From JAKANT01 sp035502095 (lineage in GTDB: Bacteria > Pseudomonadota > Gammaproteobacteria > Burkholderiales > Burkholderiaceae_F), in NCBI GenBank assembly GCA_035502095.1, contig DATJUX010000025.1, positions 124,001 through 188,000 on the forward strand: a stretch of DNA of 64,000 nt, in the 5' to 3' direction. Both the position numbers and the translations under genes were made by a program. Of this stretch, positions 9,001 through 16,714 are shown in pieces. The notes below the pieces were generated by a model. The model saw nothing but the letters and a program-made list of their open reading frames with translations, had not been told where the DNA came from and ran no database searches. Position 1 is the stretch's first letter. Every line of letters starts with the position of its first letter.

Positions 9001-9428
9001 GTCTGCCGCCGTCCGAGGGGCTCGCACTGGCGCTGGCGGAACTGGAGCGCGAGGCGACACGCGGCAACCGCGCCTCGCAGATTCCGTTCGCCACGCTCGC
9101 GGCACGCGCCCACCTCGCACTCGGCGATGCGCACGCGGCGCTGCGCATGGCGCAGCGCGCGCTCGAAGGCTTGAAGGGGGCGCTGCCGGCCGGATTTTCG
9201 CCGTTCGAGGTCCGCTTCACCCTGTCCGAGGCGCTTGCCGCGGTCGACGCAGCCGCCGCTGCGGAGGAGGTGCGCAGGCTGGCCGACGACCTGCAGCAGG
9301 TCGCCGCCACCCAGGTCCCGGAGGCGTACCGGCGCAGCTATCTGCAGGGTGTGACCCTGCACCGGCACATCCTCGCCGCGGCGGAGCGCGCCGCAGCGCG
9401 CACGCGCCTGCAACTGCTCAAGCGCTGA
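6057..9428 (+). CDS. BTAD-type transcriptional regulator with ATPase and TPR domains
   Basis: This 1123-residue protein has a typical large BTAD/LuxR-like regulator layout. Residues ~35-110 are a winged-helix-like N-terminus (including LAERLWPDVDAERARGNLR). Residues ~150-240 are a bacterial transcriptional activation domain (LDPLSEHAHRRVMRLHYLRG). An AAA/STAND ATPase with Walker A GEAGMGKS lies near 281-288 and Walker B-like TVLLDDLHFAD further on. Tetratricopeptide helices run from ~680 to the end. Such proteins sense a ligand through the TPR and ATPase modules and activate nearby genes. Its stop overlaps the convergent DAHP synthase stop by 11 bp. The target is unknown. Confidence 0.85.
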   Translation: MFSDSAEASLNLAGVKRQPDAGLPDHPQLRLRGAPSCALPDGRVIDLEAKDALLLAFLAIEGQTSRAILAERLWPDVDAERARGNLRARLLRIKQRVGAELIGPGSLAMLAAGVTHDLDDTSDVLAPVALEGAGGFAEWLEATRLARRARRGEQLAAASAQAEAAGRLATALEQAQALVALDPLSEHAHRRVMRLHYLRGDAAAARAVYQRCADVLLRELNAKPSRETEELLRQLDASASRVPTRVPLPITVLRPPRLVGREDEAAALAAAWHEGQPVLVIGEAGMGKSRLLAEFTDGSTASASARPGDASVPFAAAARLLRAVIGHAPEVAPASRARLAALLPEYAESDAKPAANLTQLAHVVQDILDVAAAAGLTTVLLDDLHFADDATLDLLREVLGGEPGALHWGFAQRPAETSVVAQALVAGLAQARRLVTIELAPLSVDAMSALIESLRVPQLAAARLAPALVQHTGGNPLFALETIKQMLVEGGPAARGTQLPAPSNVGALIAHRLKQLSPRALALARLAAIAGPDFSANLAERILATPALELADGWAELEAAQVLRDAAFAHDLVYEATLAGVPTAIARELHTRVADELEAHSASAERIAAHRIAAADPRRSIPALRAAAAAAEAKFQRPIAAQWLDQAAQMLEQIGDQAEAFAVLAQAVQLRQGFDTGVRHDEATQRLLALAVTPAQRAEALTARSVYLHILGRSAETLPLLAEGLVAARTSQEELSVSRVLNVQGIVLRRLGRNDEAIVALREALAITRRLDPTSGDDLPAILNNLALAQMEADDHVTAILHFEESARLQPDTLTRARVLNNLALSLEEVGSVERAYETRLTAQRLLRGQDGADFARLNLLISLAACSRYLQRYGEAISLLEQVQSLAATTSHWRVEDLHVQRAFLWIELGAWRAADEAFAAVETGRQMPPPVRAGVLMARAMYQLARNLDATATVAEAEKLLAGVDERRIWRRLRVVKIRCLPPSEGLALALAELEREATRGNRASQIPFATLAARAHLALGDAHAALRMAQRALEGLKGALPAGFSPFEVRFTLSEALAAVDAAAAAEEVRRLADDLQQVAATQVPEAYRRSYLQGVTLHRHILAAAERAAARTRLQLLKR

Positions 9429-10503
9429 ATCGCCGCGCCAGGACCGGGCGCAGTTCCTTGTGCGCGCGCCGGATCAGCTCGAGCGTCGTGTCCCAGCCGA
9501 TGCAGGCGTCCGTGACCGAGACGCCGTAGCGCAGCTGCGCGAGATCGGCCGGGATCGTCTGGTTGCCTGCGTGCAGGTGCGATTCGAGCATCAGCCCGAC
9601 GATCGAGCGGTTGCCTTCCTTGATCTGGTGGATGCAATCCATGAACACCAGCGGCTGCAGCGCCGCGTTCTTCATCGAATTCGCGTGCGAGCAGTCGATC
9701 ACGATGTTGGCCGGCAGGCCGGCCTTTTCCAGGGCGTTTTCCGCCAGCTTGACGCTGACCGTGTCGTAGTTCGGCCGGCCGCCGCCGCCGCGCAGCACGA
9801 TGTGGCCGTGCCGGTTGCCGCGCGTGCGCACGATCGCGGTGCGCCCGGCGCCGTTGATGCCGAGGAAGCTGTGCGGGCTGCGCGCCGAGCGGATCGCATT
9901 GAGCGCGACTTCCAGGTCGCCGTCGGTGCCGTTCTTGAATCCGACCGGCGTCGAAAGTCCGCTCGCCATCTCGCGGTGCGTCTGCGACTCGGTCGTGCGC
10001 GCGCCGATCGCATACCAGGTGATGAGATCCGCCAGGTACTGCGGCGACAGCGGATCGAGCGCCTCGCTGCCTGCCGGCAGCCCGAGTTCGCCGATGTCGA
10101 GCAACAGCCGGCGTGCGCGCGCCATGCCGCTGCCGATGTGGAAGGAGTCGTCCATGTCGGGGTCGTTGATGAACCCCTTCCAGCCGGTGACCGTGCGCGG
10201 CTTCTCGAAGTAGACGCGCATCACGAGCAGCATGGTATCGGCGACTTCGTCGGCGAGCGCGCGCAGCCGTTGCGCGTAGTCGAGCGCCGCGACCGGGTCG
10301 TGGACGGAACACGGGCCGACCACGATGAAAAGCCGCGGATCGCCCCGCTCGAGGATGGTTTCTAGCGCGGCTCGTCCCCGGGCGACGGTTTCCGTCACGC
10401 GCGCGGTCAGGGGTGCATCGCGCTTGATCTCCTCCGGCGTCGGCATCGGGTCGAGGCCAACGACGTTGAGGTTTTCGACCGCGGGAAGAGGGTGGGCGGG
10501 CAT
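9418..10503 (-). CDS. 3-deoxy-7-phosphoheptulonate (DAHP) synthase, class I
   Basis: This enzyme condenses phosphoenolpyruvate with erythrose-4-phosphate, the first step of the shikimate pathway, in the cytoplasm. Family motifs include VVGPCSVHDP, RVYFEKPRTVTGWKG, FKNGTDG, GRPNYDTVSV, VIDCSHANS and SVTDACIGWD. With the ATG at 10503 (MPAHPLPAVENL) it has 361 residues, close to the AroF/G/H length; the frame stays open to 10560, but that extension lacks family sequence. Which feedback class (Tyr, Phe or Trp) it belongs to cannot be settled here. It converges on the BTAD gene and overlaps it by 11 bp. Confidence 0.93.
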   Translation of the reverse strand: MPAHPLPAVENLNVVGLDPMPTPEEIKRDAPLTARVTETVARGRAALETILERGDPRLFIVVGPCSVHDPVAALDYAQRLRALADEVADTMLLVMRVYFEKPRTVTGWKGFINDPDMDDSFHIGSGMARARRLLLDIGELGLPAGSEALDPLSPQYLADLITWYAIGARTTESQTHREMASGLSTPVGFKNGTDGDLEVALNAIRSARSPHSFLGINGAGRTAIVRTRGNRHGHIVLRGGGGRPNYDTVSVKLAENALEKAGLPANIVIDCSHANSMKNAALQPLVFMDCIHQIKEGNRSIVGLMLESHLHAGNQTIPADLAQLRYGVSVTDACIGWDTTLELIRRAHKELRPVLARRFSA

Positions 10504-10640
10504 GCGGGGATTATCGACGTTGCGAGGGAGGCCGCAGCGGGTCCGAAAACAGGCCCGCAAACCCCCGGTTCTCGGGCCTTACCCAACTGCGGAATCGCGC
10601 GAAATGGCCGATATGCAGAGAGCCGACGCTTTCACCTGAA

Positions 10641-11693
10641 ATGGCCGAACTGACGCTAACCTTGCGCGGGCTGCCGCACCATACAGCGGTGGCGCTGCGT
10701 TCGATGCTCGTGCTGCTCGATTCGGCACTGGGCGCGCGCTGGCGTCTGATGGATGCGCCGATCGCGGACGTCATCCTGGTGCCGGGCGAGCGCATGGCCG
10801 AGATCCGCAAGTCGGGCTCCGAAGAGGAGGTCCCGCTGCTGCTTGCGCTGACCAGCGACAACGTCTGCCCGCCCGGGGCGTTCGCGGTGCTGAAACGGCC
10901 GGTCACGCCGGCGCATCTCGTCGAAGTCCTGCAGCTCGCCGAAACGCTGGTGGAACGCGCGCGCGCAAGCGACGAAGGCATGCTGACCGTTCCCCTGATC
11001 GAAAGCCTCGATCCGGGCGGCCGGCTCGCTCCCCAGTCGTTCGACGCCCGTCTGCGCACGACCTTGCGCGCGGCGACCTGGCGCCTGTTCCAGGCCCCGG
11101 TCGCGGTCACCGTGCTCGACGATCGGCGCGACTCGATCTACAGCTTCCTTCCGGCGCGCGGCTTTACCACCCGGCTCACGAGTCCCGAGCTGGCGGCCGC
11201 GTTCCGCGCCAACCCGCCGGCGGTCTTCGTCGAGCTCGCGGCGGCCGAACAAACCGCGATGGCGCGCGCGCGCGAGTTCCGCAATCCGAAGGAACTCGAG
11301 TGGACGTTCTGGATCAGCAACGGTGCGCCGCGGCTGCGTCCGGAACTCGACCTGGTCCGGCGCTGGAAACTGAGGCGCTGGCCCGACTTCGGCCGCCTGC
11401 CGCACTACCACGCCGACGTGCGCATGGCCTCGGCACTGATGGCGCAGGCGCTGACGTTGCAGGAGCTGTGCGACGTGGCCAAGGCGCGCAACGAGACCGC
11501 GATCAACTTTCTCAACGCGACCTACACGCTCGGCGCCCTCACGGAGGAAACCGCGGCACAGGCCGACGAGGCATCCGGCCAGCCTGGCGAACTCGCCATC
11601 GCCACCGGTCCTGCCGCCGCCAAGCGCAAGGCCTCTGGCTTCTCCGGATTGATCGGCCAGTTGCGCCGCAAGTTCGGGCTCGCGTCCGCCTAG
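10641..11693 (+). CDS. Pseudo-receiver protein upstream of a GTPase/roadblock pair
   Basis: This 350-residue protein matches no named family that I recognise. Residues ~3-108 look like a degenerate receiver domain. Hydrophobic strands ADVILVPGE (42-50) and VPLLLALTSDN (64-74) and an LKRP motif (84-87) occupy the receiver strand and K-P positions, but no phosphoacceptor Asp is evident. The same pattern opens the PilG-like protein at 41259. The C-terminal ~230 residues have an alpha/beta look and a basic tail. The gene is followed after 14 bp by an Mgl-like GTPase gene, so it is probably the regulatory partner of that module. Confidence 0.65.
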   Translation: MAELTLTLRGLPHHTAVALRSMLVLLDSALGARWRLMDAPIADVILVPGERMAEIRKSGSEEEVPLLLALTSDNVCPPGAFAVLKRPVTPAHLVEVLQLAETLVERARASDEGMLTVPLIESLDPGGRLAPQSFDARLRTTLRAATWRLFQAPVAVTVLDDRRDSIYSFLPARGFTTRLTSPELAAAFRANPPAVFVELAAAEQTAMARAREFRNPKELEWTFWISNGAPRLRPELDLVRRWKLRRWPDFGRLPHYHADVRMASALMAQALTLQELCDVAKARNETAINFLNATYTLGALTEETAAQADEASGQPGELAIATGPAAAKRKASGFSGLIGQLRRKFGLASA

Positions 11694-11707
11694 CCGGTGT
11701 CGTCGCC

Positions 11708-12247
11708 ATGGGTGCCTACCGCATCGTGTTCGCCGGTCCGATCGGCGCCGGCAAGACGACGGCGATCCAGGCGCTTTCGGACATTCCGCCCATCAGCACC
11801 GAGGTGGCCAGCGCCGAAGCCGAGGCCGTCGGCAAGGCAACGACGACGGTGGCGTTCGACCTCGGGCAGGTGGTGCTCGAGAACGGCGACCTGGTCCAGC
11901 TTTACGGCGCGCCGGGGCAGGCGCGTTTCGATTTCATGTGGCCGATGATTTCCGAGAACGCGATCGGCGCCGTGATCCTCGCCGACAACCGCAGGCCCGA
12001 CACGGTCGAGCTGACGCTGCAGTACGTGCGCGAGTTCGCGCCGCGCATCGCAGCCGGAAACTGCGTCGTCGGCGTGGGCCGCAGCAAGCTGCGGCACAAG
12101 CCCGGCGTCGACGAGTACCAGGACGTGCTCGAAGCCGCGGGGTTCGCCATTCCGGTGATGGAGGTCGACGTCCGCCGCAAGGAAGACACGCTGCTCCTGC
12201 TCGACGTGCTGCTCGCCCGCCTGGAGGCTGCGCACAGTGGCGCTTGA
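11708..12247 (+). CDS. Mgl-like small GTP-binding protein
   Basis: This 179-residue Ras-like GTPase has a P-loop GPIGAGKTT at residues 9-17. A modified switch II motif YGAPGQARF replaces the usual DxxG. The G4 position (VGRSKLRH) departs from N/TKxD, so nucleotide specificity is uncertain. Bacterial Mgl-type GTPases act with roadblock proteins to set cell polarity or motility. The next gene is a roadblock protein overlapping by 11 bp, which supports this role. The ATG at 11708 gives the correct N-terminus (YRIVFAGPIG). Confidence 0.8.
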   Translation: MGAYRIVFAGPIGAGKTTAIQALSDIPPISTEVASAEAEAVGKATTTVAFDLGQVVLENGDLVQLYGAPGQARFDFMWPMISENAIGAVILADNRRPDTVELTLQYVREFAPRIAAGNCVVGVGRSKLRHKPGVDEYQDVLEAAGFAIPVMEVDVRRKEDTLLLLDVLLARLEAAHSGA

Positions 12248-12656
12248 CCCGCGCGACTCGCGCGTCGGCATGCAGCAGGAGCTGGCGGCGCTGTGCAAGA
12301 AAGTGCCGACCGCCAAGCTGGCCGCGGTGGCATCGGAGGACGGCTTGCTCACGGCAACCCACGAGCAGGCCGAGCCGAACCCGTCGGATCGCAAGAGCGC
12401 GATGCTGGCATCGCTGATCGCGCTCGCGCGCACCGCCGCGAGGGAGCACGGCCTCGAAGAAGCGCGTTGGCTGGTTCTCGGCTGTCGCCTCGGCGTGATG
12501 GTGGTGCGCCCGTTCGGTCGCCAGCGGCGGCGCCTGCTCCTGCTCGTGGTGAGCGACTCGGAGAAGCTCGGCCCGACGCTCGCAGCGGCGAAGGAATTCG
12601 CGCTGCGCATCGACGCCAAGTTCGGGCTGCCCGTCGGCGAACCTGCTCAGGCATGA
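12237..12656 (+). CDS. Roadblock/LC7-domain protein
   Basis: This 139-residue protein has a roadblock-like pattern: an N-terminal helix (MQQELAALCKKV), a strand-loop (LAAVASEDGLLTA), a central helix over small residues (MLASLIALARTAA) and paired strands (WLVLGCRLGVMVVRPF; RLLLLVVSD). Roadblock proteins regulate partner GTPases as MglB does for MglA. The GTG start at 12237 lies inside the end of the GTPase gene; an in-frame ATG at 12270 is an alternative start. The assignment rests on the pattern and the neighbour. Confidence 0.7.
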   Translation: MALDPRDSRVGMQQELAALCKKVPTAKLAAVASEDGLLTATHEQAEPNPSDRKSAMLASLIALARTAAREHGLEEARWLVLGCRLGVMVVRPFGRQRRRLLLLVVSDSEKLGPTLAAAKEFALRIDAKFGLPVGEPAQA

Positions 12657-12702
12657 TCGATTGACGCGCCTTCGCGGCCGCGCAAGCGCCGCTGCGCGGC
12701 GC

Positions 12703-13338
12703 TCAGGCGTCGACGGGCGTCAGCACGAACATCCACGCGTTGTTCTTGAACGCGTGCTTGATCCAGACCATCGCCAAGGGCTCGAGCAGGCGCGACGCCT
12801 CGATGCCACCCAGGTCGGACGTCTCCCAGCCGAACTGCCTGAGCAGTCCCGCGACGGTCCCCTTCGCTGCGGCGTCGTTGCCGGCAATGAACATCGTCGG
12901 GGCCTGTCGCAGCTTCGGCCTCACCATCATGCCGTTGCCGACCGTGTTGAACGCCTTCACAACCCTGGCCTGCGGTGCCCAGGCCTGCACCTGCTCGCCC
13001 GCGGACGTGTCGAAGCCAAGCGCCAGGCGCGGACTGCCGCCGGAGAAGTCGAGCGGGTTGGTGACGTCGATCATGACCTTGCCGGCAAGATTCGCCGCGC
13101 CGGTGAGCGCTACCGCGTTCTGCGTCCCGCTCCACGGCGTGGCGAGCACGACCAAGTCGGCCTCACGCGCCGCATCGGCGAACGGCGCCGCGTGCGTGCC
13201 CGGTGCCTCGGCGACGGCTTTTTGTGCCGTGGCACGGGACGGTTCGCGCGAGCCGAACGTGGTGTCGTGACCGAGCGCGACGAATCCGCGCGCCAGCGCC
13301 TGTCCGACCGTGCCGGTGCCGAGAATTGCCACCTTCAT
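12703..13338 (-). CDS. NADPH-dependent F420 reductase-like oxidoreductase
   Basis: This 211-residue Rossmann protein starts with MKVAILGTGTVGQALARGF, a dinucleotide-binding loop, and contains SREPSRA, a phosphate-binding-type loop favouring NADPH. Later motifs are DLVVLATPW, MIDVTNPLD and VVKAFNTVG. These match the FNO/F420 reductase-like family, which in organisms without F420 often has other, undefined substrates. It is the last of a run of small complement-strand genes and converges with the roadblock gene across 46 bp. Confidence 0.85.
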   Translation of the reverse strand: MKVAILGTGTVGQALARGFVALGHDTTFGSREPSRATAQKAVAEAPGTHAAPFADAAREADLVVLATPWSGTQNAVALTGAANLAGKVMIDVTNPLDFSGGSPRLALGFDTSAGEQVQAWAPQARVVKAFNTVGNGMMVRPKLRQAPTMFIAGNDAAAKGTVAGLLRQFGWETSDLGGIEASRLLEPLAMVWIKHAFKNNAWMFVLTPVDA

Positions 13339-13432
13339 GGAAGTCCTCCGTGAGTCGATGCGTCATCGTCGGTCGCGCGGACCGATTCGTCCAATGGATT
13401 CGAGACATGACGGCTATCGGCGCCAAACAAGG

Positions 13433-13825
13433 TCAGGCATCGGGGTCCGCAACACAATCGGCCTCGATTTCCACCAGCCACTGCGGGTCGATAAAACCCT
13501 TGACCTCGACGAACGTGTTCGCCGGCTTGATCCCGCCGAAGAACTCTCCGTGCGCTCGCGCCGCCTCCTTCCAGCGGGACACGTCGGTCAGCATTACCCG
13601 TGTCCGGATCACCTCGTCGAACGACAGGCCTGCATCGCCGATCGCCTTGGCGATGATCTCGAGGCAGCGTTTCGTCTGGCCATACAGATCGCCTGGCGCG
13701 GCGACTCCGCCGTCCTGCCCGATTGGCGCCGTGCCCGAAACCGCCACCACCTGGCCGACGCGCACTGCGCGCGAAAAACCGATGCGGGGCTCGAAAGGCG
13801 ATCCCGAGGAGACAAGCTTGCGCAT
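13433..13825 (-). CDS. RidA/YjgF/YER057c/UK114-family protein
   Basis: This 130-residue protein has RidA-fold features: FSRAVRVGQVVAVSGTAPI near the start, DLYGQTKRCLEIIAKAIGDAG in the middle and VIRTRVMLTDVSRWKEAARAHGEFF. RidA proteins hydrolyse reactive enamine/imine intermediates; subfamilies keep a catalytic arginine, and IRTRVMLTD offers one. The ATG at 13825 (MRKLVSSG) is preferred to the upstream in-frame ATG at 13894 because it gives family length. Exact substrate unknown. Confidence 0.85.
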   Translation of the reverse strand: MRKLVSSGSPFEPRIGFSRAVRVGQVVAVSGTAPIGQDGGVAAPGDLYGQTKRCLEIIAKAIGDAGLSFDEVIRTRVMLTDVSRWKEAARAHGEFFGGIKPANTFVEVKGFIDPQWLVEIEADCVADPDA

Positions 13826-13874
13826 GGTCGCACCTCTCCTTGCCGGTTTGTCCCGAAGCGGTCGTTGCACGCTC

Positions 13875-14264
13875 CTAGAACCAGTAGTCGGCAACGCACC
13901 GGCCGTCGCGTGGCCGGTCTTCGAATGTGTTCAGCCCGTCGAAATGGTCGATCGGTACCTGCGCCACGGCTTCCGGTTCGGCGAGGCGCAGGTTGACGGC
14001 AATGCGACGGCGGCCCTCCTGATTCCCCTGCCGTGCACGCCAAAAGGCGACGCAGCCGCAAACGGGGCAGAAGTGGAACTCGATCGCTTCGCCTCGAGTG
14101 TAGGCCTGTGTCCTGCCTGAGACGGCGATGCCTTCCCCTTCGTAGCCATAGGCCCACAGCACACCGTAACGCCGGCACACCGTGCAGTTGCAGGCCGTTG
14201 CTCCGTCGGGTTGCCCTTCGAACTGCCATCGAACAGCGCCGCAGTGACAGGACCCTTGGATCAT
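13875..14264 (-). CDS. GFA-family zinc protein (CENP-V/GFA domain)
   Basis: This 129-residue protein starts MIQGSCHCGAVRW. It keeps the metal-binding cysteines of the family: C6 and C8, the CNCTVC cluster (C25, C27, C30), and C66, C69 and C71 in FCPVCGC. The family was named for glutathione-dependent formaldehyde activation, but most members have no proven activity. It lies in the small-gene run between RidA and an NTF2-fold gene. Confidence 0.85.
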   Translation of the reverse strand: MIQGSCHCGAVRWQFEGQPDGATACNCTVCRRYGVLWAYGYEGEGIAVSGRTQAYTRGEAIEFHFCPVCGCVAFWRARQGNQEGRRRIAVNLRLAEPEAVAQVPIDHFDGLNTFEDRPRDGRCVADYWF

Positions 14265-14315
14265 TTCAGGCCCTCATCCCGGCCGTTGCCGCACACCCGA
14301 CGAAAAGCACGGCCG

Positions 14316-14714
14316 TCACAGCGCACTCCTCTGACGCTCGAGCATCGCTGCCATGCGCTGATGAACCAGGTTGATGGCCTTCAGCGGACGAATCATGACC
14401 TTGAAGTCGGTGATCTTTCCCGCCTCGTTCCACTTGATCAGATCCACCCCGTTGATGGCGATCCCATCGATCTCGGTCTCGAATTCGAGCAGTGCATCGG
14501 ATGCGCCGACGATCTCGCGGACGTAGCGAAAGCGCTCGCCGGAGAGCACCTCGAATGCCGCGGAAAGGTACAGGGCGGTGAGCGCTCGGCCCCGCTGCGG
14601 CGTGTGAACGACCGGGGAATGAAAGACCGCGTCCTCCGCCAGCAGATCGTTCAACCCGGAGGCGTTGCGGGTTCCGACAAGGCGATGCCAGACGGCGACG
14701 GGGTGCTCGTTCAT
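14316..14714 (-). CDS. SnoaL/NTF2-fold protein
   Basis: This 132-residue protein has the NTF2-like pattern: an N-terminal helix (VAVWHRLVGTRNASGLNDLL), the strand motif EDAVFHSPVVHTPQRG, and curved strands ending in GVDLIKWNEAGKITDFKVMIRP. Members are small isomerases, cyclases or ligand-binding proteins of varied function; no specific activity can be assigned. It is closely packed with its complement-strand neighbours. Confidence 0.75.
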   Translation of the reverse strand: MNEHPVAVWHRLVGTRNASGLNDLLAEDAVFHSPVVHTPQRGRALTALYLSAAFEVLSGERFRYVREIVGASDALLEFETEIDGIAINGVDLIKWNEAGKITDFKVMIRPLKAINLVHQRMAAMLERQRSAL

Positions 14715-14739
14715 GAGTGGTTCCTGGTGGGAAAGCCGG

Positions 14740-15120
14740 TCATGGCTTGACCTTGCGGGCGGCGCCGCGGATGGCGTCGAGTTGTCGCATCAGCCACTGG
14801 CGGCTCTCGACCGGCGCTTCGCTGCCGCACCTGACCTGGTATGCCTTGCCCGACCAACTGCTCTCGGACGCGGCCAGCTCGATGAACTGCTCGGTGCTCT
14901 CGATCGTGCCCCTGCCATCGATGTACTCGAGCTTGCGCAGCAGGTGATCCCTGGCCTCCGCAGGCGAGTACCAGGAGCCGTTGCGATTGAATTGACAACT
15001 CGACGCACCCAGCACGGACAACAAGGCATCGATTTCCGCGCGCACCGGCGCAGGCGTCGGCGTTGCGGCAGAAAGGCAGCACCAGACGGCCAGAACGGAT
15101 GCGCAGCAAAGACGCTTCAT
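14740..15120 (-). CDS. DUF5329-type exported protein
   Basis: The 126-residue precursor starts with a signal peptide-like segment (MKRLCCASVLAVWCCLSAA). The rest matches the DUF5329 pattern as I recall it: EIDALLSVLGASSCQFNRNG, WYSPAEARDHLLRKLEYI and STEQFIELAASESS. Two cysteines (in SSCQF and VRCGS) could form a disulphide. Probably periplasmic; function unknown. A lipoprotein reading is less likely because no clean lipobox precedes a cysteine. Confidence 0.7.
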   Translation of the reverse strand: MKRLCCASVLAVWCCLSAATPTPAPVRAEIDALLSVLGASSCQFNRNGSWYSPAEARDHLLRKLEYIDGRGTIESTEQFIELAASESSWSGKAYQVRCGSEAPVESRQWLMRQLDAIRGAARKVKP

Positions 15121-15150
15121 CGGTGTCAGGCGGCATTGCGTACAGGCCCG

Positions 15151-15561
15151 CTAGAAGAAACCGGCAGGGAATGTCGCCGCCGCTTCCGAGATGCCGGCGA
15201 TCTTGTTGGTTGCCTGGCGATAGAACTTGAAGTTCAGTTCGGTCTCGGCGCGACCGTCGGTCCAGTCGGAGAAGCGCTTGAGCTCGTTGCGGCCAAGCGG
15301 CCGCTTCGCGAGCGCGGTTCGCCTCACGGCGATGCTCACGCGCGGCGTCTGCCGTGCCAGGCCCGGCTTCCTGGGGGTGGGCTCAGCCGCCGTCACGACG
15401 CCGCGCGCGACCAGGCCTTGTCCACCGTCGTTTTCGCTCGCGAGGACGAAGATCGCGTCGCCCATCGCGACGTGCTTGCCGCCGTACATCGTCTTCTGCG
15501 CGCCGAACACGAACCTCTTCGCGGTCGGAGCGGCGACTTCGGTCTTGATCGCGTAGATCAT
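15151..15561 (-). CDS. Conserved hypothetical protein
   Basis: This 136-residue protein starts MIYAIKTEVAAPTAKRF at an ATG ending at 15561. It contains GDAIFVLASENDGGQGLVARG, a pattern reminiscent of PUA/EVE-like small beta folds, and ends ELNFKFYRQATNKIAGI. I believe it belongs to a conserved proteobacterial family without a named function. The frame extends well upstream, but the extra part is antisense-like and overlaps the next gene. Fold assignment is tentative. Confidence 0.65.
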   Translation of the reverse strand: MIYAIKTEVAAPTAKRFVFGAQKTMYGGKHVAMGDAIFVLASENDGGQGLVARGVVTAAEPTPRKPGLARQTPRVSIAVRRTALAKRPLGRNELKRFSDWTDGRAETELNFKFYRQATNKIAGISEAAATFPAGFF

Positions 15562-15598
15562 GCGCTTCTTCTCCAAACGTCCGCGGTCGCGGCGACCG

Positions 15599-16096
15599 TC
15601 AGCGCAGGATCTCCACCAGCAAGACCCAGGCGTTGAACATGGCGACCAGCATCGATGCGATGACGCCGAACGCGAACCACGCGATCCCGCCCGGCACCAG
15701 GCCCCAAAGGGCGAGACTCGCAATGACACCCGGCAAAGCAGCGATCTGGTGCAGCATGGCGCGGAGCACGGCGAGCCAGGGTCGATGGTACGCATGCCGC
15801 ACGATCGACCGCGCCTGGATGATGATCGGCGCCAGCCACGTCGGGATCGTGACGACCAGGAGCGCCGTCGCCAGCTGTTGCGGCGACCGATGCGGGACCA
15901 GCGCGACGAGCGTGCCCCCCAGCGTGCCCGCAAGAAGAACGATGGTCTCGGCGGCTCGTCCCGATACACCGGGCAGAGCGATGATCCGGGCCAGGTTGAT
16001 GGATAGCGTGACGAAGACGAGACCGGCAAGCGCGCCGGCAGCGCCGGCCGCCGCGATGAAGAACTCCGACCAACCCGCGATGGCAGTGGCTTCCAA
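15599..16096 (-). CDS. Multi-pass membrane protein, unknown function
   Basis: This 165-residue protein has about five hydrophobic helices: WSEFFIAAAGAAGALAGLVF, TIVLLAGTLGGTLVALV, LATALLVVTIPTWLAPIII, LPGVIASLALWGLVP and FAFGVIASMLVAMFNAWVLL. It is a likely inner-membrane protein without a recognised family. It starts 15 bp after the stop of the DUF1348-like gene and may be co-transcribed with it. Confidence 0.65.
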   Translation of the reverse strand: MEATAIAGWSEFFIAAAGAAGALAGLVFVTLSINLARIIALPGVSGRAAETIVLLAGTLGGTLVALVPHRSPQQLATALLVVTIPTWLAPIIIQARSIVRHAYHRPWLAVLRAMLHQIAALPGVIASLALWGLVPGGIAWFAFGVIASMLVAMFNAWVLLVEILR

Positions 16097-16111
16097 CGGA
16101 CCTGCGCCCGA

Positions 16112-16591
16112 TCACAAGCCGAGTGCCGACAGCCCCGGATGATCGTCGGGCCTCCTTCCGGGCGGCCAGTGATACTTGCGCTCGGGCGCGGCGATCGGGA
16201 GATCGTTGATGCTCGCGATCCGGCGGCGCATGAAACCCTGGTCGTCGAACTCCCAGTTCTCGTTGCCGTACGAGCGGAACCAGCTGCCGGAGTCGTCGTG
16301 CCACTCGTAGGCAAACCGGACCGCGATACGGTTGCCCTGGCAAGCCCAGAGTTCCTTGATCAACCGGTAGTCGAGCTCCCGGGTCCACTTGCGAGCGAGG
16401 AATTGCTGGATCGCCGCCCGCCCGGCAAAGAACTCCGCGCGGTTGCGCCAGACGCTGTCGGGCGTGTAGGCCAACGACACGCGCTGCGGGTCGCGCGTGT
16501 TCCAGGCGTCCTCCGCCAAACGAACCTTTTGCGTCGCGGTTGCCGTGTCGAAGGGAGGAAAAGGTGGGCGGGGTTGTTCGACCGTCGACAT
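16112..16591 (-). CDS. DUF1348/NTF2-fold protein
   Basis: This 159-residue protein matches the DUF1348 pattern: VRLAEDAWNTRDPQRVSLAY, WRNRAEFFAGRAAIQQFL, KWTRELDYRLIKELWA and RFAYEWHDDSGSWFRSYGNE. These NTF2-like proteins are usually about 150 residues and their role is unknown. The gene starts 30 bp beyond an attC-like site (16622-16698), so it may be the last cassette of the array or the first chromosomal gene after it. Confidence 0.85.
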   Translation of the reverse strand: MSTVEQPRPPFPPFDTATATQKVRLAEDAWNTRDPQRVSLAYTPDSVWRNRAEFFAGRAAIQQFLARKWTRELDYRLIKELWACQGNRIAVRFAYEWHDDSGSWFRSYGNENWEFDDQGFMRRRIASINDLPIAAPERKYHWPPGRRPDDHPGLSALGL

Positions 16592-16621
16592 GGCGGAGTT
16601 CTCCTCAGGGCGATTGGGGAC

Positions 16622-16698
16622 GCCGAACGGCGAAATTGACCGGCGGAGCGCCCGCCAGTGCGGCGGCCGGGGGGCCCGACCTCAATCAAATGTTAGCT
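16622..16698 (-). repeat. attC-like recombination site (integron cassette)
   Basis: Read on the complement strand, the 77-base element starts AGCTAAC (R''-like) and ends GTTCGGC, a degenerate R'. On the plus strand its left part, GCGAAATTGACCGGCGG, is nearly identical to the equivalent part of the site at 19526-19606 (TCGAAACTGACCGGCGG). It lies 16 bp beyond the stop of the gene at 16715, where an attC belongs. Confidence 0.65.
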
Positions 16699-16714
16699 AT
16701 CTTGCATGCTGAAG

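Noticed and set aside
6966..9413. An 815-codon complement frame inside the BTAD regulator
   Set aside because: It is antisense to a gene with clear domains, and the composition is Arg/Gln/His-rich without motifs.
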